Part shown: positions 47,468 to 58,825 of the stretch, piece after piece
Layout of the letters: each line of letters starts with the position of its first letter
Numbering within the stretch: the first letter of the stretch is position 1
Made by a program: the position numbers and the translations under genes
Notes under the pieces: generated by a model
The model's database searches: none
Seen by the model: the letters and a program-made list of their open reading frames with translations, nothing else
Told to the model about the DNA's origin: nothing
Origin: Laguncularia racemosa
Taxonomy: Eukaryota > Streptophyta > Magnoliopsida > Myrtales > Combretaceae
Length of the DNA stretch: 64,000 nt
NCBI GenBank assembly: GCA_037954665.1
Contig: JBBMOL010000022.1
Coordinates: 2,914,001-2,978,000, forward strand
Direction of reading: 5' to 3'

Positions 47468-48901
47468 TTACTTTTTCAATGCACACTCTTCCTTTCGTAG
47501 TTGCAACTCACGCAACGCCTCGATGAACCCATTGAAATCTTTATCCGAGCTGCCACCATTGACAGCAGCCCGTGCAGCCTCACTCAACTCCCTGGCTCGA
47601 ATCCTCTCTGGCCGAGTTGGATCGATCGAGTCGGTGAGCACCCGTGCCAACTCGTCTGGATCAGGTGCAGATCCATCGTCACCCTCGTGAGCACGAATTG
47701 CCGCTCTTAATTGGTCCACCAGTAGCTTTGAGTCAGTAAATTGGTCCGCACCCATCGGCCACGTCAGCATAACCACTCCAGCCGTAATTCCCTCCAGAGT
47801 GGAATTCCAACCGCAGTGTGTGAGGAACGCGCCGACCGCTCGGTGGTTTAAGATCAACACTTGTGGGGCCCATCCTCTGATAATTAGCCCCTTCCCAGCC
47901 GTACGATCTTCGAATCCATCCGGAAGCATCCCGTGATCATCTGCCACATTTCCGTTCGGCATTTCTCGTACGCACCAAATAAAATTTACGCCGCTAATTT
48001 CCAGCGAGCGTGCCAACGCAGACATTTCCTTGTTGGTCAACACCATGCGGCTGCCAAAGCACACGTAGACAACCGACCGATCCTTGCGTGTGTCAAGCCA
48101 CGTCAGCACATCGCGAGGCGGAACCGAACTCGATCCGCCTCGGTTCTCAGGACCATCAGAATCATCAACCGGAGGCAATAGCGGTCCAACTGCCCAAACG
48201 TGGTTCGGCCCATAAATTTTCTTCATGTAGTCGATATAAACCGGCTCCAATTCGGTGAAAGAATTAAACACGACCCCCCAACTTTTCATATTAGCTAGCA
48301 TGCCATCCCTGTGAAATTCGAAATCTGGGTCTCCTCCGATGTACGTCCTGTACAATAACGAGATTTGCCACCAGGGGAAAGATGGGGAATTCGGCAGTTC
48401 CTTCAAATTGATCTCAAAATCCAATTTTCCATCCAAATTTTTTTGTGATTCCTTGTAGAGAGAGTATTCCACCGACAGAGCAAAGGCGGCGGACGGTGAA
48501 AACACGACACGGGGAATACCCAGCTCCAAAGCCAATTGGTTGGTCCACCCGAGGAAAAAGTCCGATACGATGGCCACGGGCGGCGAGCGGTGGGATCTAA
48601 ACCATTGGAGAATCTCAGAATAGTGGCACTGATACATGCCGCGTATCTTAGACAAGAGGCCACCTGCGGAGATAGTGAAGGAGGGGCCTTCAGGGGCCGA
48701 TCGTGTGAGAGCGTGGGCGGTGGAAGGGTGGCGGGCGGTGATTGGGTGGACGAGGGTGGCGTTGTTGGGGGTTACGAGGACGGTGACGGTGGCGCCGCGG
48801 GTGAGTAGCCGCTCCGCGAGGTCGAGGAGAGGGATAACGTGGCCGGAGGAAGAGAAAGGGTAAACGAGGATGTGAGGAGAGAGATTGTTGGAGTTGGACA
48901 T
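47468..48901 (-). CDS. UDP-glycosyltransferase, UGT89-like (477 aa)
   Basis: A second intronless family 1 glycosyltransferase, a paralogue of the one at 38094-39551 and in the same orientation. Start chosen at the ATG of 48901 (MSNSNNLSPH): the frame is open farther up to 49006, but a TATA box at 48985-48976 would fall inside that extension. Catalytic His21 lies in SSSGHVIPLLD and Asp114 in VSDFFLGW. The PSPG box of 44 residues runs W344 to Q387 and ends WPMGADQ, as in UDP-glucose users. The conserved Trp309 (FIWCVRE) is kept, unlike in its neighbour. VVFNSFTELEPVY and WAVGPLLPP are close to the UGT89B pattern. The GC content is clearly higher than that of its surroundings. Likely substrates are flavonols or benzoates, by family only. 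Confidence 0.93.
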   Translation of the reverse strand: MSNSNNLSPHILVYPFSSSGHVIPLLDLAERLLTRGATVTVLVTPNNATLVHPITARHPSTAHALTRSAPEGPSFTISAGGLLSKIRGMYQCHYSEILQWFRSHRSPPVAIVSDFFLGWTNQLALELGIPRVVFSPSAAFALSVEYSLYKESQKNLDGKLDFEINLKELPNSPSFPWWQISLLYRTYIGGDPDFEFHRDGMLANMKSWGVVFNSFTELEPVYIDYMKKIYGPNHVWAVGPLLPPVDDSDGPENRGGSSSVPPRDVLTWLDTRKDRSVVYVCFGSRMVLTNKEMSALARSLEISGVNFIWCVREMPNGNVADDHGMLPDGFEDRTAGKGLIIRGWAPQVLILNHRAVGAFLTHCGWNSTLEGITAGVVMLTWPMGADQFTDSKLLVDQLRAAIRAHEGDDGSAPDPDELARVLTDSIDPTRPERIRARELSEAARAAVNGGSSDKDFNGFIEALRELQLRKEECALKK

Positions 48902-48975
48902 GGTGTGAATTGTATGAAAACTTGATGCTTCTTTTTCCTTGTTGCGTTGGACAGAAGCAAAAGGTAGCAACGTGG

Positions 48976-48985
48976 TTATATTATA
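48976..48985 (-). promoter_or_regulatory. TATA box of the UGT gene at 47468-48901
   Basis: TATAATATAA on the minus strand, about 75-85 bp before the chosen ATG. Confidence 0.55.
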
Positions 48986-51179
48986 GATCCCGTGGTGGGT
49001 TGTCAAAAAGTGGAAGAAAGGCGTTGTAACGAGATACGTGTTTGATGTGGAACATTTTGGGTGTGTTTAGATTTGGGGTGCGTCAGGAGTGACGACCTCT
49101 GTCTTTATTACAATACAAACAAATGTAATTAAAATTTGGGATGGAGGTATGATAAGTTAAAAAAGACTAATAGGTGATACTTGATAGCATATCTATTTAA
49201 CAATATAATTTAAAGGATTATATATATTCAAAATAAGGAAACTTACTCCTCATATTCTTTAGTAAGGGTCAGCATGATTCTATAAGATAGGTTTGTTTTT
49301 CTAAATCGAGTGTTTCTTTTTTTAAAAAAAAAAAAAATGGTTCGATCTTCTCTTCTACTAACTAATAATTTATTAGAATTTCATCCGCACGGAATACCTG
49401 AAGCTACTTTCATGCATGTGCAAGTCTATTAAATGAACCTAGTTATTCAATTCAGGCAAATAAACCTAGAGACTCAATCTTTTTAATTGCTTGTGCTGGC
49501 AATGGCATGATAATTAATACATATATGTTTTAATTTTATTGCTAAATCTGAGTCAATTACTCTTTAGGTGATTATTCTATAGTTAATTGCCAATATAATT
49601 ATTCTATAGTTTTTATTAGGCCAAAAGTGCAAACAAGCCCATAATCTAGTCGGCAAGTGGGGAGAAATTAACTTTGGAATAATTAATAGAAGAATTCTGC
49701 ATTTTTCTATACGTTTAAGAATTTCCGGAAGGGATAGATTTCGCAAAGGACTTGTAAAAACTCATGGTGGGCTCCACGAAAGTTCAACCCCAAATTGGAA
49801 GGGTAATTAAGCTCGTTTACTTTACCCTATGCAATAAATGAGGATTAAATTATAATTTAATAGTAATATAATAAAATTATAATAACAATTACATAAATAT
49901 TATATTATTTAGTTACACCTAAAAAAAAGATAGGGAATTAATTAATGAGAAATGTAAAATATCTATTATGCTTTTAGTAATAATAAATATTTATTATATT
50001 AAATAATTGATATAGTAATTGTAGTATTTTCACTATAGAAATATTTATAAAAAGCTGATAAATAAACCATTAAATAGAAATTTATAAGGGTGGGTATGAA
50101 TTCTTATTCATTATTTTACGTAATACCAATTAATACATAATTGTTATTACGATGTTTAAAATATAGGTAGACATTAAGGGTGAAACCCTATTTTATGCGA
50201 TTCCCACTTATACCTTACTCGAATAATTGGGTTCCACGTAGGTTAGAGGATGAATTTTGGGTATAAATTTTTCGAAACCTACTCTTACAAGGTTTGATAC
50301 AAATATGAGGTATTTCTACTTTTTACTTATCTTCAAACCTATATTCTAAAGTACACAAAGTACAAGTTTTGAAATATCTAATATTATAAAAAATATCTTA
50401 TAAAAATTATTAAATAATATTGATAAATAATAAACAATAACATTATATTTTTTAGCTATAAATGCTTTAGTAAAAAAGAAAAATAAAGGAACTTAAACCT
50501 ATAAGTTAATAACCAAAACGATTAAACTAATACCATCTCTCTCACTCTACGTTTTCCAAATTTTTTTTTTGTTTATTCTTCCCTATTCTCCTTTCCAACT
50601 TTATATTTTCCATTCTTTCTTCACATTGTTTTTTATTCTCTAAATAGTAAAATCATATAAACTTAAAATAATAAATAGAGGAAAGTTTACTTTTAATTTT
50701 ACCAATTTTGTTATAGGTTCCTTAGGTTTTGCAAATAAAAAACTTGTAATTATGCATATAAATTACCTTTTTAATATCATATAAATTTGAAATTTATGAA
50801 AAGAAAGATAAAATTTATAAGTTTTACAAGATGTCAATACCTTATATATTTGAGAAGCTTTATTTTATTTTTTTTCATGGATAACATGTTAGTTTACCTT
50901 TTTATCTTGAGCAAATTGGACATTTCATTCCCTAATAATATCATGTCAATTAAGGGTAAACATAGAAACATGAGACCTAGGGGAGGTGAACTTAGTATAT
51001 TTAAATTGAAATTAAAATTGCTTATATATGTGTGTGTGTATAATAAGATTTTGTAGGTAACACAATACTTTTTTAATATTTAATAAGAATTGTTATTAAT
51101 GGAGATAGAATATAAAAATATTTAAATAGAAATTTATAAGTAGAGTTGAAAAAGTAACCTAACATACATAGGGGTTCCA
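48986..51179. other. AT-rich spacer, no gene seen
   Basis: Upstream of the second UGT gene. Homopolymers and low-complexity AT sequence; no convincing coding or repeat structure. Confidence 0.5.
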
Positions 51180-51990
51180 CGAGCTATATCTACCCATGGC
51201 CAACTATTGCCATGATGCTTTCTTTGAGTATCAAATCCTAGAGTATCAAGTTGATCTATAATCTCGAAATGTAGGAATTTGAGATCCATTTATTACTCCA
51301 AATGTTGCAACGTATTGTTCTCTTAAAGAGGGATCCTAGCCTCCTTATTGCCATCACAAAGGTTATTACCATCACCACCACCAGTTGCCATCTCGCTTGA
51401 CTACCAACTAATGTAGTGTGAAGTGTGAAACAAGATATGAAAGAGTAATAAATTCTTAGAAATCAATAATCATCTAAATAATTTGTCTATTACATTGCTT
51501 ATAAGTTATAAGGCATATATAGACTCAAAACCCTAGAAATAAGAAAGGAAACAAAATAAAGATAATAAGATATTAAATTTGAATCATACTAATCAAATCT
51601 AGACTTTCCTAAACTAACAAGGAAATAAAATAAAATAGAAAAGAAAATAGCTTTTATAAATCTTAAAAAAAAAAAGAAAAAAGCAAAGGAAGTAGAATAT
51701 TAAATTTTCTAAATCAACAAAGATTCTTTGATACTTTGGCATATATTAAAAACAAGTTAATTTGACTCTTCTTGCAAGCTTTGGAAATAGCTTCTAAGAT
51801 CAATATATGAACTTTGGAAATAACTTTCAAAACCAAGCCATTATTTCTCATAAGTCGTAAAGTCGATGGTTTTATTTTTAATTTCGATTACTTCTTTCTC
51901 TAATTTGAAATATTCTATTTCTGATCATCTTGATTTAAATATTTTATAATTTATAGATTTATTTCACCCACATCACTTATAAATATTTAA
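51180..51990 (-). mobile_element. possible LTR-retroelement 5' end remnant
   Basis: On the minus strand a sequence ending CTTCACACTACA is followed by TTAGTTGGTAGTCAAGCGAG, which loosely resembles a primer binding site, and then an ATG opening MATGGGDGNN with a short degenerate frame. The arrangement suggests LTR, primer site and gag start. Neither LTR border is visible and no gag domain is recognisable. Confidence 0.3.
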
Positions 51991-52072
51991 TTAGTTTTTT
52001 AAGTCTTTATATATCATCACTGAATGATTACAACCAAATTATCAGTTCTATTTGAAATAAAAATATATGTAC

Positions 52073-52194
52073 CGGTAGAGAAAGGCGCCGTGGAGCACCC
52101 GCAAGGCAATAACAGCAATCGCTTCTATGTCAGCATTTTCTATTGTGAATGTGCAGTGGAAAGCGATGTATCCGTTTGATCCACCCACAACGTC
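52073..52194 (-). other. possible isolated coding exon, function unknown
   Basis: A GC-richer 122-bp island in AT-rich DNA, open on the minus strand as DVVGGSNGYIAFHCTFTIEN and ending ALRVLHGAFLYR, bounded by AG at 52196-52195 and GT at 52072-52071. I do not recognise the family. It may be a gene relic; no partner exons were found nearby. Confidence 0.3.
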
Positions 52195-54188
52195 CTAAAT
52201 TTAAGTAAAGGAGAAATAAGTTTGATGTCATATTTTTATTTTGGCCTAGACATGTAATGATTATCTGCGGTTTCATCTGTTTCAATTAAAACACCAATTA
52301 CTGGACCAAGCCAATATGAGCTGGAACATTACCAAACCTTAAAGCAAAATCACATGTTTTTGAAGGGGCTTATTTACGACTTATGAGAAACTTCCAAGAT
52401 AGAGCCTATCATCTATCACCCCTTCATAGAGATGAGAGAATGCAATGTAATTGTAACTTTCTACTAAAAGGCTCGGCACTCCGGCCAATAATGACTATTG
52501 TTTGACCACTCTCTCCACTTTATCCGTGAAAATAGAAAAAGCTGAAGATGAGTTTGGTTTGATGCATGATACTCATGTGAGAATTAGGTTTAACTTCCTC
52601 TTCAACTACTCGAATTTGGCATAACTGTTACTGTATTCAAGATAGAACTTCTGATATTTATATGAGTTATTGATTTTGAGTTGGAGTTTTTAAAAAATTA
52701 GGTTAAAAATTTTGTAAGTGTAATCTCACTAAAGTCGAGTTTAATTATAAATTGATTTTAAATGGAGTTTGAACTTTAATTAAAAATAATATAGTATTTC
52801 AAAATGATTTTTTTTTTGAAAAAAAAAAGGAATTTAGTTAACCTGATTGTATTTTATAAGCCACTTTAGGTTAAACCTCGGCTTAAGCTCAAGAATCCCA
52901 ACTTTATTCAAATAGAACTTTAAATGGTACAACTGTGAGCTCACTATAGTTGGGATTTTATTTTATTTTATTTATTTATTTATTTTTAATCCTAATGCGA
53001 CTCGATGACAAACGTTTGCCTTTTGGTACTGTCTCCTGCTATGCATTTTAGTCACCTGTGAGTGCTGCATATAGTATTTATATTTAGATTTGGTAGAAGC
53101 TTTTTACAAAATGGACTCCAATACGTACATATATTCCTTATATGTCCCATACATTCTTAAGGTGCTTTTACTCATTCTCTCTCGTATTTTGGCTAAGAAA
53201 AAGAGAGATACAATCACTGATCAAACAGGATTGAATATCGTTAAAAAAAAAAAATGGAAAAGGGACTGAATAACTTAAAAACGAAAAAGAGAAAGAAATA
53301 TATGGGTTCGGTATATTCCACTTCTTTAAAGGCCGAACCCGATCGTTTAATTCAAGACTCGTGCACTTTTGGCCCGAAACAAAATACACTGAGCTGCAAG
53401 TAGCTAATAGCCCCATTGTTAAAGTGCGTGGTCATTCGAACCGTTTGTTTTCCACTCTGGCCTGCAGACCATGTAAATGTAAATCCCATTGGGTCTGGGT
53501 CACTGGAGCCAACACCTTTTGTAGGGCTAACCAGTAAACTATATGCGGAAACATTAAAAAAATATTATACATACATACATACATACATATATATATATGC
53601 TATATATGTATTATTAAAGATAATATATACTTGATAAAAACATGAGTTGAAGAGACATAGATGGGGATTCTATTTGAAGATTGGGATAACCTGATCCCAT
53701 TTTCACACCCTGATGGCAATTTCTCTATTAAGAAATAATATAGATGTGGATTTTTTTTTTTTTTTTTTGTGTGTGTGTAGGGTAATTACCATGAAGGTGC
53801 TTAGGCTTTTGATGTCATGAAATGTATTGCCTAGACTTTTTAAGTTGATGAATTAGTGTTTAAACTTTTTCATGATTCTTTTTTTTCTTTTGGAGGCTTG
53901 CATCAAATATGGTAATGTTGTTTCAGTTTTTTATTCTATTTCTATACGGGAAAAGAAAGAAAAACAAGTCAGCATATATAAAATGTAAAAAATTAAATGG
54001 AATTGTGAATACAAACTCTTACTTTTTGCACATGCAAATATAGCTATTACATAAAGAAAACATCATTATAATTAACATAAGGGATCGTTTTGTTTTCTTA
54101 GTATGACCTCCCAACTCCAAAACTTCTATATACTACATACTGCAAAAATTGTTTTGAAGATGCTGTGACTCATTTAAGTGCTTGCTAA
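52195..54188. other. spacer downstream of the peptide locus, no gene seen
   Basis: AT-rich with homopolymers, an ATAC/TA microsatellite at about 53567-53600 and a T/GT run at 53751-53778. No coding frame recognised. Confidence 0.5.
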
Positions 54189-56522
54189 TCAAGGTGCTTG
54201 AAGGGGCTGATTGTTGTGGATGGGAGGCCTGTGATTACTCGACCCATGATAATCCCTCTGCATCAGCCTCATCATCTCATCTTCATCATGTACTGGAGCT
54301 TGTACTTCAAGATTCCGATCCAAGATGGATGTATCATCAGATCCCTGGCGAATGAAATTAGAGAGTTTAGTAATGAGTTAGAAAAATGAAAATTCAACAA
54401 TAGGATACACAGCTCATTCCAATGCACCTTTCAACACCAGTATGCTATCTTTATAGTATGATCATTGTCACCACCACTTGATACCATAATATAATCATAC
54501 ATTTATGTCGCATAAAACAGTTTTGCAAACAAATTTCTAAAGAATTTGGATGAAAATTGAATAATATAAGCTCACTATTATCAATAATCTCATGGAATTG
54601 TGTATTTGTGCACAAATTGAATAGAAATGAAGGAGATGAGAACCTGATTATCCATTGGCTTAGATGAGTATAGATCGTCATTGCTGGATTGGTGCATGCC
54701 TTTTCCTGCATTTGCAAAAACCTAAAATTAATTAATCAAACCCCAACCAATCTCTCTGTTTTTCTTTTTCTTTTTTAGTTCTTTTTCAAAATTTTTGGAT
54801 TGTCCAAAGTAACAAGTAAAGCTCCCCATGATTGTACTATAAGCTGTCACCAAAGTTTCTATTGACAAATAATTTTCATGATGAAAAATGGATAAAAATA
54901 GATGAGCACTTTACAACTGTTATTACAAAACACGAATTATAGAATAAGAAGAAAAACCTTGGTACATAATTTAAAATTAATTCGACATCCATACTTGAAG
55001 AAAAAGAAAATTATACAAATGAATGGATAATTAGCAAATAAGAAGTCATGAGATGGACATAGGAGATAAAAATATATACATTAAAAAAAAAAACGAAAAA
55101 GAAAACCCACTTATATATCATTCATTTTTCTATAACTTGGATACGTACAAGTATGATACTCCGCACTTGCATTTACTTAGAACCTACATCAAAATGACCT
55201 AAAAATAAAGAAGGAAATATGAAAAACAAAAAAAAAGAAAAGGACAAAGTAAAAGAAAATAAAAAAGGGGTGATCAAAATTGCTCATCAATAATGATGAA
55301 TTTCCTCAGTTATTTCTAGGAGGGTGGGATCTTGGTACATGATAATCAGCACTAAAATCCATAAATCCCCCAAATTGAGCTTTGACATGATGTTGACTTC
55401 TTCTATATCTCAATTTTCTTCTATGGTTTCTTTTTGTTGCACCTGAATTATTCTTGGAAGCCCCCGAATTTCCAGTTGATAATCCTTTGAAATTTCCAGC
55501 TTCTACCAACATTTTCCTCGACTTTATCATCTCTTTTCCTTTCAGATGCTTCGAGTCGATCATTTCTGTAGAAGTCGGCACTCCATCACAATTTCTCTCC
55601 CCCATGGCTACAAAAGTGTCAAATTGCACAAATAATAACATCGTGAGAAAGATAACTAGTAATAGAGAGGGTGTATTTTTGTAAATACATATATATATAT
55701 TTTAAAAATTGAATATCGAAAAGTTCAATAGTTAAGAACAATTAATTGTCTATTTAAAGATGTTTTATTAGAAATGAGGAAAAGATATACAATCAATCAA
55801 TGATACCATGAGAAAAACATAATCCAAAAACTGAATAGTGAAAATTTCAATGATTAAGAATAAATAATTGTCTATTTTAGGTTATCATAAGGAATATTTT
55901 AGTTTTTACTAATCATTTATCACCAATCAACATCACTTCTTTTCACTAGGGTTTGAGCAAGTTGAATCCTAAGAATACATTACTAAGCTTGAATCCAACT
56001 TTAAGTGACACTCTAAAAATTTAAATTTAACTCAGTTAAACTCATTATTTTTATTTAAGGAAAATTATTTTTTTTAACTAAATTAATATAGAGAAGTAAA
56101 TCAACCACCTTCACTCCCCCTTAGATACTTAAGCTCAACTCAAACTTAATTAATTAACTAACACTTAAGCTTAATTCAAGTTTGATTAGACTCATGAACT
56201 TATTAAACCAACTATCATAAAACTTGAGCTTGACTCATTGATGAACTATTTGAGTAAAAACGAGCTAAGCTTGATAAGGTTACTGGCTAACCTTGCACCT
56301 CTTTAATGGGCACCATGACACTAAACAATTATACAAACCATATGATACTTAACCTTTTTTAGGAGCATGGAGACATTTTTAAGGAAAATAGAAGACGCAA
56401 CGTTAGTGAAGCAATACATATATACATCCTCTGCAAATGAAATTGAGAGTGGACCTACCTCGGACATGTAGGAAAAGGACCAAAAGCACTAGGACAAAGG
56501 TTGTGAACCTTATGGTCACCAT
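54189..56522 (-). CDS. RGF/GLV/CLEL secreted peptide precursor, form B (three exons, shared exon 1)
   Basis: The exons are 56522-56459 (signal peptide, shared with form A), 54705-54644 (62 bp, after TTTGCAAATGCAG and before CAG|GTTCTC) and 54344-54189 (156 bp, after CTAAACTC...TTCGCCAG), with phases that fit throughout: 64+62+156 bases, 93 residues plus stop. The last exon has an acidic stretch (VHDEDEMM), then QRDYHGSSNHRPPIHN and a nine-residue tail. DY...RPPIHN is a typical family core. Exons 2-3 have no signal peptide of their own, and the only one found upstream in the right phase is 56522-56459. Form A's exon lies inside intron 1, so the two forms would be mutually exclusive. No reading frame for this peptide starts with its own ATG, so simple gene finders would miss it. 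Confidence 0.68.
55306..56522 (-). CDS. RGF/GLV/CLEL secreted peptide precursor, form A (two exons)
   Basis: Root meristem growth factor (GOLVEN, CLE-like) peptides are short secreted hormones, Tyr-sulfated and Pro-hydroxylated, sensed by receptor kinases in roots. Exon 1 (56522-56459) encodes the signal peptide MVTIRFTTFVLVLLVLFLHV plus Arg and ends GAG|GTAGGT with one base left over. Exon 2 (55607-55306) follows CTTTTGTAG and needs exactly that base, giving 121 residues. The precursor is basic in the middle, with RRKL (fits the RxxL cut used by SBT6.1/S1P), and ends DYHVPRSHPPRNN at the stop. The DY start, PP and terminal N match the family. The alternative start at ATG 55641 gives 111 residues with a poorer signal peptide, part of which would be the intron's pyrimidine tract. 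Splicing is inferred. Confidence 0.7.
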
Positions 56523-56646
56523 TTCTATAGTCGCCACTATTTATGTTTTTTTTTCCCTTTCTTCTTCTAGTTGCAAAACAGCAGAGAGGGTGAGTAGAAA
56601 GTGGAAGAAGAAGAGAATCATACAAGTGGGAGGGAATATTTACGGT

Positions 56647-56654
56647 CATTTATA
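56647..56654 (-). promoter_or_regulatory. TATA box of the RGF/GLV/CLEL locus
   Basis: TATAAATG on the minus strand about 125 bp before the ATG at 56522; the region between is a pyrimidine- and purine-rich leader typical of plant 5' UTRs (CTTCTTCTTCC, GAAGAAGAAAG). No equally good TATA box with a start codon was found in front of the form A exon. Confidence 0.55.
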
Positions 56655-56659
56655 GTGTT

Positions 56660-57180
56660 CAAACTTGGGTCAAAGGTAGGGTTCCAAAGCATACTTTATT
56701 CAACTTTTATATAATAGTATAACATATCGGACCCTGCCAAATTATATATTATATATTATGTACAATACAGTTACAGTTCATATATTACATAAAATATCTC
56801 AAAAGAAGAGCAACGAAGCTGTAAAAGGTTGAGAGTAAAATGTGCATTTGGGTTGGTGAAGTCGATATTGAAGTGGCGTATGATCCGTGGAATTGAAGAT
56901 CCGTTGTTCAGCGCTGGTCTGCCGCCATGCATGCAACGAGGAAAAGTTTGTCTCTTAAAAAAAAATAAAAATAATAATAATAATAATAATAGTGAGAGAT
57001 CGAGAAATACTATAACTGATCCATTTTATTCTATTTACAAATATATAGCTGCATCATAGGCTTTATGTACCTAAACAAACTTTCGTTGTTGAATGAACAG
57101 TCTCCTAGATATCCCTTAGTTTTATCCTAGATGATACTTACTTTCTTTTGTGGAAAAGGTGTGCAAAGAGCTTGTTAAGT

Positions 57181-57211
<31 letters not shown>

Positions 57212-58461
57212 TAAATAAATAAGGCACTGAGCTAAATGAGAGGCTTTCTTTTGTGGAAAAGATGTGGAAAGAGCCTGTTAAGTTACATATAAAAAGAAAA
57301 AAAAAAAAAAGAAAGCTAAATGAGAGAGATTTACAGCTGACCGAGTTGGATCTTGGCCCACGTCTAGATATTAGTTTGCTAGTGCAGGTTGCTAGGCAAT
57401 TACATTGTTAATAGGCTTGTTTTAGATTTTTATTATTTTTGTGAGAGAAACAACTAGTGATTTTTCCTTAGGAAAAATACAAAGGAAGGCATGTATTTAT
57501 ACAATTTTTATAGATAATAAAAAAGAGGTTTGGAATTTTTAAATATGCATTCAAAATCCTATATTTATAAGATACATTTATTTTAAAGTTTTCGTCTATC
57601 ATTAATAAAATTTAATATGACATAGATGAAGACCTAAAAATGAACCTAATTTATAAACACAAACCCTTAAGTATATAGTAAAAAAATTCAGACACTTTTA
57701 TGATCCTTCCTCTATATTTTTCTCTCATTTAATTATATACTATTATGTATAAAAAATTACTATTAGTTATTCTTTTTTTTTTTAAATTGAGTATTATACA
57801 ATCAGTACATACACATATGAAAACATCATCTTGACTAAGTTTTGTCTCACATGATTTTAGTTTTTTTAATCCCACTAAAATACACATCAAAGACAAAACA
57901 TATTTCATATTTCAATGACATCCCTATGTATATAAGAAATAATATTTTATTTTTCATTCTTCCCAATGCTGCTTAGCTTTGTTTATGTATATATATATAT
58001 CATCTCCAAATCAATTTCCAAATAATGCATTTATTAAATTCGATATTTAATCACCTCATCAGAACTTGCATATTTTACAAATGGCAACCATAATATTGAT
58101 CTATTATTAGATTGGTTAGACATGCCCTTTTTATTTATTATTGTCTAGAAAAGAAAATTTGTTGAAACCTAGAGATAAATTTTTCAACTCTAGCTATTCT
58201 CATGCATGGTAATTAACTAAATTAATATTCTTGTTTTTTATTTTTTATTTTTTTATTCAGATACTACCAACTAAGTGATATCATATAAATAGGGATCAAC
58301 TTATAATAGAAAGAAAAAATTTCCTTAGTGACTCTAGATCAAATACTTTAACTATTATCCATTATTATTAAAAGTAAGAAAATTGTGCATGTTTATATAC
58401 ACACACATATATGTATATATATATTAAGTGAAAAAAATTCATATTTTTATGATGGTACTAT
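56660..58461. other. AT-rich spacer upstream of the peptide locus, no gene seen
   Basis: A 42-bp word (CTTTCTTTTGTGGAAAAG...) repeats near 57142 and 57245, separated by TAA/AAT microsatellites (57181-57224). A decayed repeat at about 57465-57730 recurs at 59255-59525. Confidence 0.5.
57465..57730. repeat. decayed dispersed repeat (second copy at about 59255-59525)
   Basis: Both stretches share a series of words in the same order: GGAAAAATACAAAGGAAGG or its variant, ATGCATTCAAAATCCTAT/ATGCATTTAAAAGCCTAT, ATAAGATACATTTATTTTAA or its variant, then ACCCTTAA. They are diverged and contain no gene. Confidence 0.55.
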
Positions 58462-58825
58462 AGTATGAAATCAATATGATAGCCCTTCCCCACGCGCATG
58501 AGGCCATGGCTCGGACCAGTTAAGCTAGCCCACTTCTCAGTTTTTTTATTTTCGCAATTTGTATATGTGCAATGTGATTTTTCTTATTTTTGTATTATTT
58601 TGAAATTTCAAAAATTTGTAAAACTTATTTAACTCCTTTTATTATTATTTCTGCAATTATTTGCCAAGATTGATATATTTTCCCTATTTATTTTATTTTT
58701 TGCATATGTTTCCTATTTTTGCTAAATTAGAAGAAAAATTGTAAAAAATGCAAAAAATTAAAAATTGATTATTATTGATTATTAGGAGCAAAAATGGGGT
58801 GTTTACAGTATGAAATCAATATGAT
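58462..58825 (-). mobile_element. truncated Tat LTR (327 bp) between 19-bp direct repeats
   Basis: Positions 58807 down to 58481 are the first 327 bp of a Tat LTR on the minus strand (TGTAAACACCCCATTTTTGC...), closest in appearance to LTR 2, ending just after the box A-like part of the tRNA-like segment. AGTATGAAATCAATATGAT stands on both sides (58462-58480 and 58807-58825), the last base of the LTR being shared with the repeat. Confidence 0.9.

Noticed and set aside
48902..49006. Upstream extension of the second UGT frame to an earlier ATG
   Set aside because: A TATA box (48985-48976) lies inside it, the added residues are unlike any UGT N-terminus, and the family start motif fits ATG 48901.
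54198..54389. Plus-strand 63-residue frame
   Set aside because: It is the opposite strand of the form B peptide exon and shows no domain or signal peptide.
55608..55641. ATG 55641 as the start of the form A peptide gene
   Set aside because: Possible, but it gives a weak signal peptide that coincides with the pyrimidine tract of a good acceptor, while the exon at 56522-56459 supplies a strong signal peptide in the exact phase.
56437..56655. Plus-strand frame with a hydrophobic stretch, considered as a small secreted protein
   Set aside because: It is antisense to the leader and signal-peptide exon of the peptide locus, which has a TATA box, start codon and donor on the minus strand.
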